Under the pieces are notes generated by a model, which did no database searches, was not told where the DNA came from, and was given only the letters and a program-made list of their open reading frames with translations. A stretch of 64,000 bases of DNA. Source: Gnetum montanum (Eukaryota; Streptophyta; Gnetopsida; Gnetales; Gnetaceae). Made by a program: the position numbers and the translations under genes. The stretch's first letter is position 1. Each line of letters begins with the position of its first letter. The DNA lies in contig MNCI01018363.1 in the NCBI GenBank assembly GCA_015680685.1, forward strand, positions 253,368 through 317,367, given 5' to 3'. This document shows positions 1-12,013 of this stretch, in pieces.

Positions 1-239
1 TAATGACTTATATATAATAATGTTTTAAAGCAAGCTTTTCTAAAACAGGGCTCCACACTATATGTATTGTATTATGTACTTTGTTTAGATCCCTAATCTA
101 ATCTAATTTAAATTTTAAATTCTAAGTGCCACTAAGCTTTACGATTTTGTAATAGAAATATAATATAATCTCCACCTTATTGGTGGTAGTGGTAGTTAAT
201 TTATTTTTTTGCATCCTGATAATTGTAGCTAAAATTCGG
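1..239. other. AT-rich sequence, nothing recognised
   Basis: Low-complexity AT-rich sequence with no codable stretch or repeat structure that I can support. It leads into the GC-richer block that starts near 240. Confidence 0.4.
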
Positions 240-960
240 AATGACCTGAAAGACGAACTCGAAGGCGAAGCCACTGAACCTGCAACTGATTCAACATACC
301 AAAAATCGTTACCAGCAACTGCCGGCATAGGAGAAGGCTCAGCCGCCATGTCAGGAAACATCGCCGTATCAAAGGCATTAGCATCGGGCATGGTTATATC
401 TTATTTGATTGCAGGTTCCAGGGCGGATAAACTGGTGATTGCCGATTTGTTGTTGTTTCTTTGACCGCCTAGAACACCTTTTGAAATGCATTCACAGGCC
501 TGCAACTGCCCGAAAATATTGTGCCGTCTGTACCATGCAGTTTGTGATGATGTGTAAATCTTAGGGCTCCTCCCTCTATGGCAAAGCTTCCTTTTTTTTT
601 AGAACGGCGAGGGTTTTAGAACAGCACAGAATCCAGCAGGGTTTGGCGACGCATGAGGGGGTTTTTGTGGCCCTGTTCACCTGTCACAGAGGCGGTCAAC
701 ATTGCTTATGTTTTGCTGCCCAACAAAAAATGAAATGCTGATGTTTGTCCCTTTCTTTTCCTCTGTTTTTTGATGACTGCCGCAGCCACGTTTTTCCTTT
801 CTCTGCGCGAATAACGTAGCGCTGATGTCTCTGCCGCCCTCTCCATCGTTGCCTTCGGTCGTGGTCTGCACTGCTGCACCGTTACCCTCAATCGTGACCT
901 ACAAAATGCCGGTGAATATTGCGGTCTTCCCAGAGGTGCGATGCCTTGGTACCTTGCGCT
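240..960. other. GC-richer gene-like patch, not recognised
   Basis: This block is clearly richer in G and C and in CpG than anything around it. Short open stretches occur on both strands: minus 122-391 (begins MPDANAFDTAMFPDM, then Ser/Ala rich), minus 706-963 (basic, Arg/Lys rich) and plus 180-464 (acidic, Ala/Thr rich). None extends into a known domain and stops interrupt each within 100 codons. The minus reading resembles the Ala/Ser-rich tails of plant transcription factors, but I see no DNA-binding domain, so this is only composition. It could be a remnant or edge of a host gene, or a CpG-rich promoter. No function is assigned. Confidence 0.3.
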
Positions 961-1269
961 CATACCATGGTGAAAAATTCAGATTTTCTGTTTAATTTGT
1001 GTGATGTGTCCCAGAAGAAATCAACGTCTCCCCTTTGGAATAGGGCTAAGGTTTATGCTTATCGTTTTATGGGAGAATTCATTAAAATCCCCATAGTGAT
1101 TTCCATCTCTTTCTCTTCTTCTTCTTTATTTAAAAAAAATGATAGAAACCAATACCTTTCCCAATCACATCTTGCCATTTCAAATATTTGTATTGTAATA
1201 TTTCAGAAAATCTCAACCATCTCATGTCTCTGTTCCATACAATGGCTAAATGTGCCAACAGTTATAGAA
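961..1269. other. AT-rich sequence, nothing recognised
   Basis: Transition between the GC-richer patch and the tandem array. A plus-strand open stretch runs to 1272 but has no protein-like composition or known motif. Confidence 0.35.
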
Positions 1270-2680
1270 TAGATTCTAAGTGTGTTCATAGTGTTAAGTT
1301 TCAGTTCTATAGATTAGTTCTACAAAGGAGCTAATGTGGTAAACCTAATTATGCACTTACTTGTAGAACAAAATTTTGGTTCTACGAGTGATACTTTTTT
1401 CCAAGGATGACATGGCTCATAGAGCTATTTTAGCATTCCTCTATAAATTCCAGTTTTGATTCAACACACTCATCCTACAAAAGAGCTGATGAGGATTAAA
1501 TGTCTTTTCAAAGATTCTAATGCATCTTTTAGAAATAATTTAGCTATCTATAGAACTGTTCTTGGCTTCTATGAACTTATACTTTATGAAAGATGATGTG
1601 GCAAATCTTCTTCTAAAACTTCCTTTAGGAATCAATCTTAGCTTTACAAAGTAATTGATTTTTCCAGAGCTAATATAGTAGATTCAATTTTAAACATTTT
1701 TCATGAAATCAAATTTTGGTTTTAAGGATTAGCTAATTCAAATTTCCTCTTTACGAAACATGGCATAGCTTTGACTGTTAACTTAGTAGAGGTAAAAATG
1801 CGATTACTTGTGGGTTTGAATTTTGGTTCTACATACAAGCTTGTTTGCACAATCAATGATCACATTGCCGATAGAATCATTTTGGTGTTCTTTGCAAAAC
1901 CAAATTTTATTTCTATAGCTAACTTGGCAAGGTAGAGGCGAGTGTTTAGTATTTCTTAAGAGCTTTTGGCATATCGTTTTTTTCATAGAGGCCTTTTGTA
2001 GATCCATATTTTTGTTCTACAAATCCTCCTATCTTAATAGAGCTATCTTTATAGAACTATTTATGTGTTTTGTTAGTAGAAACAAATTTGGTTCTACGAA
2101 AAATGCTTCATTTTGAGTTGTTTGCTTAAATAATGTCATGGCATGTAGGACCATTTTTGCTTCTTTTTTTTCTTGTAGAACCAAATTTTGTTTCTATGAA
2201 TCTATCCATCATAAAAGTATGATGTGGATGAGAGATTACTCTAAGATTTGATTTTATGGAGATTACCTCAATTTTAAGGCCAATTTTGATGAAAACATTG
2301 ATTCTTTAAACAAACTTTTATTTTGTAGCCTATGTCCCACATGGGATTTATCCATAAAACTAATTTTAAACTTTCTATAAATACTTATGCTATAATCTTG
2401 TGAAGCTAATTCAAGTAGAACTATTTTATAGAGCTATGTTTTGGTTCTATGAGCTTCCCCTACGAGCTGACATGGAAATAGTACTTATTAATTCCTTTTT
2501 CCTATAATCAATTTGGTTCCTCATGGCTCGTAAAATGATTTTGAAGATCCTTAATAGATTTAATTTTTGGTTTTATGATCTCATTGTACCTATTCAAAAT
2601 GACATGGAAGAATTAAGTTAACTTTGAATTAAGACCTTTTCATGAAATGATGTGTCATTTATTTTTGCACTCAACTATTC
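1270..2680. repeat. Degenerate tandem array, unit about 80 bp
   Basis: Two words recur in alternation. The first is AATTTTGGTTCTAYRA or close variants, near 1372, 1711, 1816, 1902, 2007, 2086, 2186, 2436, 2507 and 2562. The second is a GAYATGG/GATGTGG word, near 1334, 1408, 1596, 1760, 2136, 2222, 2471 and 2605. Neighbouring copies lie about 58-108 bp apart, most near 75-90. The units are heavily diverged, so the array is old. It matches no LTR or coding region in this window. The number of units and the exact ends are by eye. Confidence 0.55.
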
Positions 2681-4379
2681 ATTCTAATGTTGATCTTACA
2701 TTGAAATGAAAGTAGCCTTTAAGATCTGTGAATCCATTTGTAATGGTCTTAACTCCAATAACTTAAATAATGTTCCCCTAGGCTAGGTTAAAATCACTCA
2801 AATTCTATCTTTGATTATTACTTCAACTATCTTGTGTAATGTTAGATATAATTCAAAATCCTAGTTCTTTAAACTTTGTGAGACTTAATCAGGTTAATTA
2901 TTAACAAATCAAAATATTTTTAGTTTGCTCTTAAAAACTTCCATTTTGAAAATGAAAACTAAATTGAAATGAATCTAATCATTTTTGCATTTCTGTAAAA
3001 AAAAAAGAAGTTTTCATCTAGAACCTACTTTATCTTAGTGCTCATTTTTGACACATAAATATGGTGTAATAAATCTTAACTTAACCATATCATGTGGGTG
3101 CATTGATCTTTAATTCAAAAGTTATGGGATATCATGATAAGAAGTAAGCCCAATAATTCAAGTCCTTTGATTTTCCATGAAGGTGGCTATTGTTGTAATA
3201 ACAATTCTCAAGTCTCTTTAAGTATACATCTTTTATATTGGGATCTTCAAACTTTAAAATAATAAGAGACATGTAGCATCAAAAAATAGTCTACTCATTA
3301 ATTAACATCTAAAACTTAAAACTTAAAAGTATAAAATAGGAAACTATCAACTTACTTGAAGACTATAATGTGAGTACCAACTAGATTTAATAGACTTTCT
3401 ATGTATAGTAGGTCTAACAATAACATGCTATCAGTGTTGAACCTTTTGTATGTTTAGTCTCTCCATAGCTAATCTAGATATCTTTTGCTAGACCCCTCCT
3501 TATCACCCCAGTCTCATCAACCATAATATGAACATCCAAAATCTCTTGAATCGCACATTCTAGCAACCACAAATTAATGCCTAGGCTAATTCCATCTAAA
3601 GCATGTGATACTATCCTCAATGGAAGCAAGGTCCATATGAGTATCTGGAAATTATTCACATAAAAAATATAAGAACCTTTACACCCCAAGCCTCACCCAT
3701 ATTTGTGTGGGGTTGATTAAGACCTTGATCCTCTTTGGCTTACTAACAATTGTTGGACTTACATTAGAAATTATAAAATACATGGGATAAATAAACACTA
3801 GTTTTGACCTCAAGTCATCTATGCACATGAGTTAAAGACCATAATAATTAGCATTTAATATATAAAACTCAAAAAATTAAATAAAACTAAAATTAATTAA
3901 TGAAAATGAGAAACACTAATCTACATACTAAACAAATATCATTGTCCATTTAATCTACCTAGGATATCATGCAGATCAAACATATAAGCTAAAAAACCAA
4001 CAAAAGTACAATGCCCATGCATATATTAAATTATAATTCATCTAAGATCATGCACTATTTATAAGGTTTGTTCATTGAATCAAGCCTTGAAAATAATCAT
4101 TTTCCTTTAAAAATGTAAACTATATGATGAATACATTTTGTTCTTAATTTTTGGGTTCCAAAACAATAGACTTAGAATAAACAATGTGATGAGCATCACT
4201 TTTCCTAACCTAGCTTGAAATATTGAATAGTGAAGTACAAAGAATAAGGATCTAGTAATGATCTTAAAACCTAGATATAACATGAAACTTATTGGTTGAT
4301 GTGCCCAAATAATTTTCCAAAGAAAAATCATGCATTCCTACAAACTCAAATTTCTTTTAACTTCAACCTAGCAATTTGA
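2681..4379. other. Unassigned AT-rich sequence with one unrecognised open stretch
   Basis: No element ends or known domains are visible. On the minus strand 3474-3689 is open for 71 codons with a mixed, protein-like composition (contains ISLGINLWLLECAIQEI), but I do not recognise it and there is no similar copy elsewhere in the window. Another minus stretch at 4107-4331 is hydrophobic and AT-driven and is probably chance. The block could be upstream non-coding sequence of the Tat-like host element that becomes recognisable at 6.4 kb, or unrelated intergenic DNA. Confidence 0.3.
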
Positions 4380-4560
4380 ACACAACTACATGATACTAGG
4401 AGCATGCAAGTGATGTTGATGTTAGCATCACCCAATGTTACCATTATCTTCTAATACTTAGCTAAAATTTTCTATCTCCAAATCCATGCAAGTGATATTA
4501 ATGTTAGCATCACTATAATCCTTGAAAAGTTTTACCATCAACCACTCTTTACCCTACTCT
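4380..4560. repeat. Short words shared with the LTR-like block at 49 kb
   Basis: GTGATGTTGATGTTAGCATC near 4411 and a second close copy near 4492 (GTGATATTAATGTTAGCATC) resemble the GATGTTGATGT and GCTAACATCACC words around 49055-49090. The shared words suggest a related LTR U3 remnant, possibly in inverted orientation, but similarity does not extend far enough to set boundaries. Confidence 0.3.
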
Positions 4561-5900
4561 AGGTAAGGGGCACATGCAATGCATATCTCCCACTATTTCT
4601 ACTATGGCCCTAGGATCCAATATTTAATTTTTATATAATTTAAAATATAAACTATTAAAATAGTAAAAATTATTATTATTTATTAATTAAAATATTTAAA
4701 TAAAAAATATATGATAGTGTTGGATCACATGCCCACATGTAGGCCATGCTACCTTGCATTTGGGCTATCTAAGCCCCTAAAACCCTATCGTACCCACCAA
4801 TTTGCACACATGAAGAGCTTTGCCTTGTGGTCCTTCCTCACTACCACTCTTGCACATTACCATCAAACACCATTACAAGCCATAATTATTTTCCTTTGGT
4901 CAAATCCTATTCCCTCAATTTGTGCCACCATTATTAATTTATGATATGTGTATAATGTTTCTTATTCATTGCATCCCCACATGTACCCATGTCATAATGC
5001 ATACATGTTACCATGGATGATTCTTTCCACCATACTTGCCATAATCACCTATCACCAATGTCTCATTTTCATGTATGCATACCATCATCCGTATAAGAAC
5101 TCTCACACTAACACTAAGTTATCCTACATAAGTAATATTCACCTTGCTATACATTGTCAACTTGCATAGGTTATGTAGGTCTACGTAGGGTCATGATGGT
5201 CATGCTAATGACGATAGCCTTGGAGAGGGTCATGCTAGCCTAAGCTTGAGTTAAGCTAGCCCTGTAAACTCACATATTGACTTTAGTGCACCATAAGGTA
5301 GTTGTCCTTGCTCTTGATTCCACCACCCACCATTGCACATTGAACATTGTTAACCCTTCTAATCCATTACATGTCCTACTACTAATGTGCTTCTAGTAAA
5401 TTTTGTGATGCACTACCATTCTTTTTTATAACACTATGTCTTTCCCATGCATCACCTATGTGTCCTAACCCTAAATGATTACTATTCTTGCTGGTAACCC
5501 TTACCTCAGTAACCATACATCACAATATCATCTCTACATCCATCGTCCATCATGGACATCACCACCATAAATAAAAATACCATTCTCAATCATTACTTAC
5601 AATTCTCAATGCAATCCCTATGATCTATGCCTTAAATCCTTCCCTACATGAGTGAGTAGTGAAACCCTCAAAAGCTAAAAGGGTAAGACAAGGTAGAGAA
5701 TACTTATCTTAGCTCTTAGGATAGTTGTTGCTACTTTGGTGACACCTTCCCCATCTCCATCATGTTCTTTCCTTACTTTCCTCCATGGGTCCAAATCTTT
5801 TTTCTTCTACATTTGTGCCTCTCATGCTCTTGTCATGCATCATCATCTTCACATGTGCTTCAATGTCCAAGCTTAAAAGCATTAAAGAGGAATAAGACTA
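4561..5900. other. CA/ATC-rich non-coding sequence
   Basis: Long runs rich in CAT, CAC and ATG words give two plus-strand open stretches (4711-4944, 4948-5169) full of His, Thr and Pro. These are composition artefacts. The texture resembles the CAC-rich LTR of element E at 39313-41709, so this may be a decayed chromovirus LTR, but I could not align the two convincingly. Confidence 0.3.
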
Positions 5901-6439
5901 ACATGTGTATGTCAAATGACCTGACTAAGTTTTTTCATTAACCTTTTATATCATGCATGTCATGGAACATGATGTTTCAAGATATTGACACCAATGTCAA
6001 CTCCACCATGTCATTAGCCCATATCACTTATTTACATCACTGAAATGTACTCTTGAAATGAAGTGGTTTCAAACTTGGATCAACTCAAGATCCTTTCCAT
6101 TCAATCTAACTTATCTTTAACTCTTATATTAACCTCAAAAGTCATTAAAAAATAGATTTTATTATCACTAATTCATTAAATTTAAAAGTTATTTATCTCA
6201 ACATAATCTATTATAGGTTATGTACCCCACTTTCCTTGGATGGGCCCCATTTCCATATTGTTAGATCATTTAATGAGAGATTAATTAACTTATCCTTACC
6301 TATTCTCCTAGAATAACTAATATCCTTCCTTGATATAACTAGGGAAGATACTATTCCTCAATATAACTTTTCCGTTTTAGATCAAAAGCCAATATTAACC
6401 AATGATCCCTTCATCGAGCTAACCATCACCAATCATAAT
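5901..6439 (+). other. Sequence upstream of the host RT, domain not resolved
   Basis: Lies directly before the recognisable reverse transcriptase of the host element, where protease and linker would be expected. I could not identify a DSG-type protease motif. Stops are frequent in all frames. Confidence 0.3.
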
Positions 6440-7986
6440 AATCTAAAAAAAATTCTACATTTGGGGGTAGGCCCTTCTAAAAGCCTTAAGACTTCCATCT
6501 TATTCATGTTGCAAAAGAATTGTATCATCTTTACCTAGGGATATGATGATATGTCAAGTTTTAATCCATTCTTAGTCCAATACAATATCATTCTTAAGGG
6601 AAGTTCCAAATTGATTAGACAAAAATCTAGAAAGATAAAACCTAACGTAGCCTTAGCGATGACAGAAGAGATCATCAAACTTTATAACATATGCTTCATG
6701 CATCCTATAGACTATTTAGATTGAGTGTCCAACTTGGTAGTTATTCAATAAAATTGAAGCCATTAGGATATGCATAGATTTTTTAGATCTTAATAACATT
6801 ACACTTAAAGATGACTTCTCATTATTTAATATTTATTAACTTATAGATACAATGGTTGGATGTGCTTTATTATCCTTCATGGACAGTATTTCAAATTACA
6901 ATTAACTACAAATTAAGAGTAAGCACCAACATTTTATAACTTTCATGACTTCATGGAGAACATTATGTTAGAATAAGATGCATTTTAGTCTTAAGAATGT
7001 TAGTGCCACATATCAACTAGCCATTAAACTAATCTTTAGAAATCTAATGTTTAAAATTGTTAATGATTATGCAATGATCTAATTATCAAATATGTCATAG
7101 CATTCAATCATCCTACTAATCTTGATGTTTTCTTAACCAAATGCAACTAATACAACCTTTGTCTAACCCTCAAGAAGTGTGTTTTTTGCATAGAGACAAA
7201 GTAAAAATTATCCTAGAACTTCCTCCATCTAAGTTCCTTAAAGACATGCATCTTGTAGGATCTTCTCCAATAGATTGATTGTTTCATATGCAACCTTACT
7301 AATTAATTTCATTTTTTCCCATATCCTTAAAATTCTACCACTTTTAACTAGAAATTGAAGTGTTAATAGGCTTCACATATAATTAAGCATATTCTTTCTA
7401 ACTTTCCTATCTTTCATCCTCCTCAATTTTTCCTTTCATTCTATCTTTGTTTCTCCATATCTAAGCATTATATTATAGCTACACTTTGTTGATGATTTGA
7501 AGATACTAAATACATTCCTATTTATTATATCTCTAATCTATTCTTAGACTGTAAAACATAATATTCGAATAAGGAAAAATCTTACTTAGGCTTTATCTAT
7601 ACTCTTAAGAAATAGAGACACTATCTCCTATGGATAAAAGTTCATGTCATATGTCACAATAATATCTTACACCTAATTTCTTCTACTTTGAATGATAACA
7701 ACCACATGACTAAATTGAAAATGCATCTCATAGAGTTTGATCTATCCTCTCTTTCAAAACATTCAATAAAGGGTAAAACCATGTTAGACCTTCTTAATTT
7801 AGCCCCATTATAAGAACCATCTACTAAAACCATTTAAACTCCTCTCAAGGAATTAAATATGAGTGAATTTAGCTTACCTCTAACTACAACTGTAACATAA
7901 TAGGATTTTGACTCACACTTGTATTTTGATGATATTGCATGGATCAAGGTTCTAGTGTGGCTTATGTCCTTAATCATAAAGGTAAC
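6440..7986 (+). pseudogene. Host pol part 1: RT, RNase H and start of second RNase H
   Basis: Ty3/gypsy polymerase that would copy element RNA into DNA. RT readings switch frame several times: VALAMTEEIIKL near 6650 (the usual VALKVKEEI region), LLSFMDSISNYN near 6870 (usual LSFMDGFSGYNQI), then FITFMTSW and SLKNVSATYQLAI near 6930-7030. The catalytic YVDD box has decayed to YAMI near 7070. CVFCIETK near 7180 matches the following KCVFGV region. RNase H connection ends with LKMHLIEFDLSS near 7720 and IKGKTMLDLLN near 7760. A second RNase H starts at LYFDD near 7920 and runs, after a one-base shift, to the insertion of element A at 7986. Dead gene: catalytic residues lost and many stops. Confidence 0.75.
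7982..7986. other. Left target-site duplication of element A (GTAAC)
   Basis: Five bases directly before the TG of the left LTR; the partner after the right LTR is GTAAT (23587-23591). The single C/T difference fits decay. Confidence 0.7.
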
Positions 7987-8651
7987 TGATGGGTTGCATT
8001 TTGTCAGCTACATTGATGTGACCTTGTTGTTTAGGCCTCATCGATGAGGTCTAGTTGATGATCATATCATGTGTCAATGTGGCCCCATTGACATATTGTC
8101 ATGTGTTGGCTATAAATTTGCATGTGTAGCTACATTTATGGCAATAAGAAATTGTAGTTATAGTGGAGCTCTTGCATGTTTTCCATTCAAAAGTTAGAAT
8201 TTTTCCCCTGAGTTCCTGCAATAGGAGTCATTAAGTGTACAAATATTTATTCAAGCATTGTCATACTTGAGCACAACAATATGTGTGGTAGCAAAGATGA
8301 GCTTTCTGATAAACCTTGTAGCACTCTAGATAGATTAGCTATTTCATTTATGCATTTAATTTTTTTAGTTATTTATTAAATGTTTTTAATTAGTTATTGA
8401 TTATTTTCCAGTTACTATGTTAATGAAGTAATTAAGCTAATTAGATTACAATCATAAGTACGATTTCTTCAAGCATAACACATATTTGCTTGGTAATCCC
8501 AATAGCATTATAGCTTGTTACATCTAGTAGTGTAGTGCTTGATTGCCCAACAATGGATACGTGGGTCCAGGACATGTATGGAATGTAGGAATGTATGTTT
8601 ATGTTAGGATTAGTGAAATGCTAGTAAATTAGTTAATTTAGATTAGTTGAT
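7987..8651 (+). repeat. Left LTR of element A, truncated at its 3' end
   Basis: Aligns along its length with 22651-23310: shared landmarks are the TGAT start, GCCTCATCGATGAGG-type palindromes, a TATA box (TATAAATT at 8111), GATAAACCTTGTAGCACTC near 8310 and CCAACAATGGATACG near 8550. Similarity stops at about 8651, where minus-strand gag of element D begins. About 285 bp of LTR and the primer site are missing. Confidence 0.85.
8111..8118 (+). promoter_or_regulatory. TATA box of element A left LTR
   Basis: TATAAATT follows the U3 palindromes by about 65 bp. The right LTR has TATAAATA at the same place (22790-22797), and every Athila-like LTR in the window has a TATA box in this position. Confidence 0.65.
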
Positions 8652-10989
8652 AGAACCAGCACCTGGTTGAATATTTACAGGCTGAATATTTATAGCTTTC
8701 GTGGTGTTACGTTGCTATGGTTGAGTAGGTAGTTCCCCTTGCATTGTTGGAACAGGTTGTATGGGAACTACGGGTGGAAGAGGTGCGGATGGAGTTGGAG
8801 GATGGGATAAGTGTGAGATGTCTCCCAGAGGAGAAGGAGTCCTCCTGCAGTACTCCCGAACTTGGTAGTGACGTTGGGGAGTAGTGTGACCCATAGAGTC
8901 ACTTGGAGAAACCGAATGCAATACATAATAACCATAAGGATCGGGTTGCCGGTAAGGGTACTATTGTGTTGGCAGTGGCATCCCCCATGACTGTGGGTAT
9001 TTCCACTACTGATGCTATCCAATGGGCTATGGTGGAGTTTCACTTGGGTAGTACGTTAGTGGTTGGTGGAATTTCCTTGGGTTACCTTGTGGATAAGGTA
9101 ACCTTCGGGGAGTTTGGCATTGGTTGAGTCTTGGATTTAGCGCATACACCCTAGACTCCTATAGATGTGAGATCACTAGGCAACATCCCTTAGGATGGTC
9201 ATAGTAGTAGACTTCACATCCACAATCATCATTTGTGTCAGAGTCCACAACCTCATTAGAGATAGGAATTTTTCCCTTACCCTTGTTATGTACAGGGCTT
9301 GAATTCCTCCTTAGAATTTTCTACAATTTTCAAAACTATTTCAATTATTGAGTCTAAGGAATCCCCCATTTGGTCTACTTTGGACGATACTTCGGTTGTT
9401 AACTTTTGGATCAGAAAAGTTTTCCAGTTCACCAACTCTTCAAGTGGTGACTCATCCTCATCATCACCGAATTTTACTCCCTTCTTGTGATGGGAGGGAT
9501 CACGGTTGTATTCTTTTGCACTTTCCCTCTTATGTAGTTCACCCTCTTCTTGTGCTACTTGTTCCAACAAGCATTGTACTTCTTGGGCTCTCAGTTATGA
9601 TAGTCTCCCTTAGGCATAAGTCCTAAGGGTTTCTCTCGTTTTGTGCCTTAGCCCATCCACGATGTGGTGAAGTTGATCCCATTGAGTGTACCCATGGCCT
9701 GGACAACGATGTAACAATGTATAGTAGTGGGCCATGGCAGCATCCAAGGGTTCATAAGAACCTTGTTTCTAGCCTTGGATCTTCTTATGCAAATTGGACA
9801 CTCTGGAGTACATTTGATATTTATTGTTGAATATTTTAAGCATCGTACTCCACCTCCTGATGGTTTCTGGTTCTAAGGACTGGTACCAACTCTTTGCTTC
9901 TTTGATGAGTGTCCTCGGGAATAACTTAAGCTTCTTCCACTCATTATCTATATTTTTCAAGGCACAGGCATTGTGGAATGCTTGTAAATGATACTGTGGA
10001 TTAGTGTTGTATCCCCCTTCAAAACGTGGAATATTATTTATGTCCAAACGCTTGATCTGACTATCTTTTAAGTGCCTTGTTGGAATCCTAACTGCCTTTG
10101 TGATGTCAAGCATACTTCGGGTTGCGAGTAGGGGCTCATCATGATCATCTCTCTCATGATGCCTATGATGTCTGCATGGTTCCCTACTCTCCCTATATCC
10201 TTGCCATTGTCCTCTTTGTCGAATTTCCCGTTGAGATTTCTCATCTTCCTTACCTTTACCCTCACCGTTATGTTCCCGATGTCTACGCCTAGATGTGTAA
10301 GGAGAGGGTGAGTGGTGAGATGAAGGGGAAGAAGAAGGGGAGCCATCACCATGGTGATGTTTCTTACCTTCTCTTTTGCTACTTTGGCCCTGATCCTTAT
10401 AATGATCTAAGTGCCCATCCTTAGCGTGAGTTGTTGTTCCTTCCGTGAACAGTTGGCATTCACGGGGATCAAAACCAGTAGTATGGACCATTGAGCGTAG
10501 GTTCTGATGCCTTACCTCCTAACCATAGTTAAGAGGGGGAACATCCTTTTCAAAGGAACCTGTTATAAGGGGTTCCTCATCTCCTATTTTGCTAAGGACG
10601 TGTGGGATCTTGCCCTTCAATATTGTTTGTTGACTCTCCTGCCTTAAGTCCCTCATACATTGCAAATCTGTGAGATGATAATCCCTCATGTCAAACTCTC
10701 CAAAAACATATTCAGCAAATAGTTCTTGCATGTCAATCTGTGCCAAGGCATGGAAGAGCATGTTCCGGATAGATCGATCTGGAGGTAAAACTATGTTACC
10801 AAACAAATCTCTCTAGCGCAGCTAATCATCTTGATGGAGGATAAAAGTGTAATCAGGAATATACTCATCAGGATGAGTATATGTTATCTTGTACTATTTA
10901 GGACTTGGCTGATTGTGGTTATGCATTGTATGTTGCCGACTGTCTCTAGTTTTAGTCCTAGGTGGTGAATTCGATTTGCAAGAAGTCAT
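8652..10989 (-). pseudogene. Element D gag, 3' end deleted
   Basis: Gag would form the capsid of virus-like particles. Start at ATG 10989 (reads MTSCKSNSPPRTK), matching the start position in elements A and B. N-terminal part 10806-10519 includes MFGNIVLPPDRSIRNMLF. A basic, Ser/His/Arg-rich stretch follows (10491-10150). The Retrotrans_gag core lies at 10080-9770: FEGGYNTNPQYHLQAFHNAC, LFPRTLIKEAKSWYQSLEP, FNNKYQMYS. The 9570-9286 stretch is acidic and coiled-coil like. A zinc-knuckle-like motif at about 9235-9165 has one Cys changed to Tyr (CEVYYYDHPKGCC). A Pro/Tyr-rich tail runs to the break at 8652. A few stops (TAG) and frame changes; best-preserved gag here. Confidence 0.8.
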
Positions 10990-11113
10990 TTTTATCGGTG
11001 TGCTATTTCATCGTTATATAAATTCTTATTTAATTAATTAACCTAAATGTTTGTTAAGGCTCCCAACGATTTGAATGATTTCCTTATGTTCTATTTGGTG
11101 TACAAACACTTAG

Positions 11114-11131
11114 TCCCTGGCAATGGCACCA
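11114..11131 (-). other. Primer binding site of element D, tRNA-Asp type
   Basis: On the minus strand TGGTGCCATTGCCAGGGA directly follows the LTR end (CATCA, T). This equals the Athila-type site TGGCGCCGTTGCCGGGGA, complementary to the 3' end of tRNA-Asp, except for three changes, all at CpG positions and all of the kind caused by loss of methyl-C. It fixes both the strand and the 5' LTR boundary. Confidence 0.8.
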
Positions 11132-11983
11132 ATGATGAGTGGCGGGTATCCCTACACTCAACCATATGAATACGAGCGTGGCACACACAATCTGGTTGAA
11201 CTCCGTAGAATAAATGCCTACATGTTGCTTGGAACACTTGGGGTTAATTAATTATTGTTTTTCCAGACTTACTTGTATGTGTCATGGTGTATAGTTAAGC
11301 AAATCTGAGGTATATGATTTTTTTGGTCTTTTCTGTTTTATATCTTCTACACTACGAGGAAAGGGTTGAGAAACTAAGCCGAACTCTAACTAATGTACTA
11401 AGTCCTTAGCATCAACATCCATTCCCACTTACCATACACACCCTGAACTATGCAACTATGGCTACCAAATGCTAATCGTTACTGGGATCACCACACGTAA
11501 CGCACGTGCTCGAAGTGGTCATACTGAGGCACTTAACTAACCTAAATGTGATAAGCATACATTCCTTCGCTAACCGTACACATCCTTGAATGCTAATAAC
11601 CAAGTTGTACTTATCCCGTGTTCTAGGAGATAAGGGTGAGAGAGACTAATCGTGATGAGTAACCGATTCCTTGACTAACCGTACACATTCGTAAATTCTC
11701 GTAATCAAGTCGTACTCATACGACGCTACTGTAGGTAATAAATAAGATGTAAGAAATAACATGTTATAAAACCTATTCCATGTACTGCAAGGTTTATCCA
11801 CAAAGCTCATCTTTATTTCCGTACACAACTTGTGTTCAAGTACAAAGCTGCTCGAATAAAGATCCATTCACTTGGGGACTCCTACTGTGGGCACATGGAA
11901 AATAATCTATCTCTGGGGTGATCAATCCACCAGAGTTTCCCTACTTTAAGCCTAGGATGAGGAATAAGGAGAGTGCCGCTTCT

Positions 11984-11991
11984 TATTTATA
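11984..11991 (-). promoter_or_regulatory. TATA box of element D LTR
   Basis: TATAAATA on the minus strand, about 23 bp downstream of the last palindrome of the U3 array. Confidence 0.65.
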
Positions 11992-12013
11992 GATATGCCA
12001 ATGGACCATACGC

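Noticed and set aside
4711-5169. Two His/Thr/Pro-rich plus-strand open stretches
   Set aside because: Composition of CA/ATC-rich DNA; no motif and no conserved copy.
9299-9626. Plus-strand open stretches opposite element D gag
   Set aside because: Antisense shadows of the minus-strand gag, which has the recognisable motifs.
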